From: Pedococcus sp.
GTDB taxonomy: Bacteria > Actinomycetota > Actinomycetes > Actinomycetales > Dermatophilaceae
DNA length: 9,764 bases
NCBI GenBank assembly: GCA_025936615.1
Contig: JAICSZ010000048.1
Span: 1-9,764 of the forward strand
Reading direction: 5' to 3'
Shown here: in pieces, positions 9,763 through 9,764 of the stretch
Layout of the letters: each line of letters starts with the position of its first letter
How positions within the stretch are numbered: position 1 is the stretch's first letter
Position numbers and translations under genes: made by a program
The notes under the pieces: model-generated
The model's input: the letters and a program-made list of their open reading frames with translations, nothing else
The model's database searches: none
What the model was told of the DNA's origin: nothing

Positions 9763-9764
9763 CC

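Overview
This is high-GC DNA with strong third-position GC bias, GTG starts and TANNNT-type -10 elements, so the source is almost certainly an actinomycete (Actinomycetota). The order bifunctional nuclease - MerR regulator - gcvP is a conserved actinobacterial neighbourhood (the Rv1829-Rv1830-gcvB region of Mycobacterium tuberculosis). A Nocardioides-like or Streptomyces-like genome fits, but genus cannot be fixed from the window. It looks like ordinary, vertically inherited chromosome. I saw no transposase, integrase, tRNA, rRNA, CRISPR array or phage gene.

Layout. Positions 3-80 hold the last codons of a bifunctional nuclease family protein (+). After a short hairpin and a good sigma-A-like promoter (149-178) comes a MerR-family regulator (229-810, +), orthologous to the mycobacterial cell-growth regulator ResR/McdR (Rv1830). 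A strong hairpin terminator (832-867) closes it. The 246-base gap before gcvP holds a probable -10 element and a single-aptamer glycine riboswitch (from about 894), which leads the glycine decarboxylase gene gcvP (1057-3966, +). Glycine therefore probably controls its own cleavage enzyme here.

gcvP converges on sbcC, with two bases between the stop codons; both stops lie in one 14-bp palindrome that forms part of a hairpin, probably a shared bidirectional terminator. On the minus strand sbcD (8212-7025) and sbcC (7028-3969) form a translationally coupled operon with a GTGA overlap. They encode the Mre11-Rad50-like nuclease/ATPase that processes DNA ends and hairpins.

A 68-base divergent gap separates sbcD from a glutamate-cysteine ligase-family (GCS2) gene (8281-9762, +). 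Neither gene has a Shine-Dalgarno sequence, and both show a possible -10 element six bases before the GTG, so both may be leaderless. The ligase is notable because actinomycetes generally use mycothiol rather than glutathione, leaving its product open.

No wholly new system is visible. The points most worth checking are the riboswitch platform, the interlocked 3' ends of gcvP/sbcC, the overlapping divergent promoters, the extra CPC/acidic insert in SbcC, and the substrate of the GCS2 ligase.
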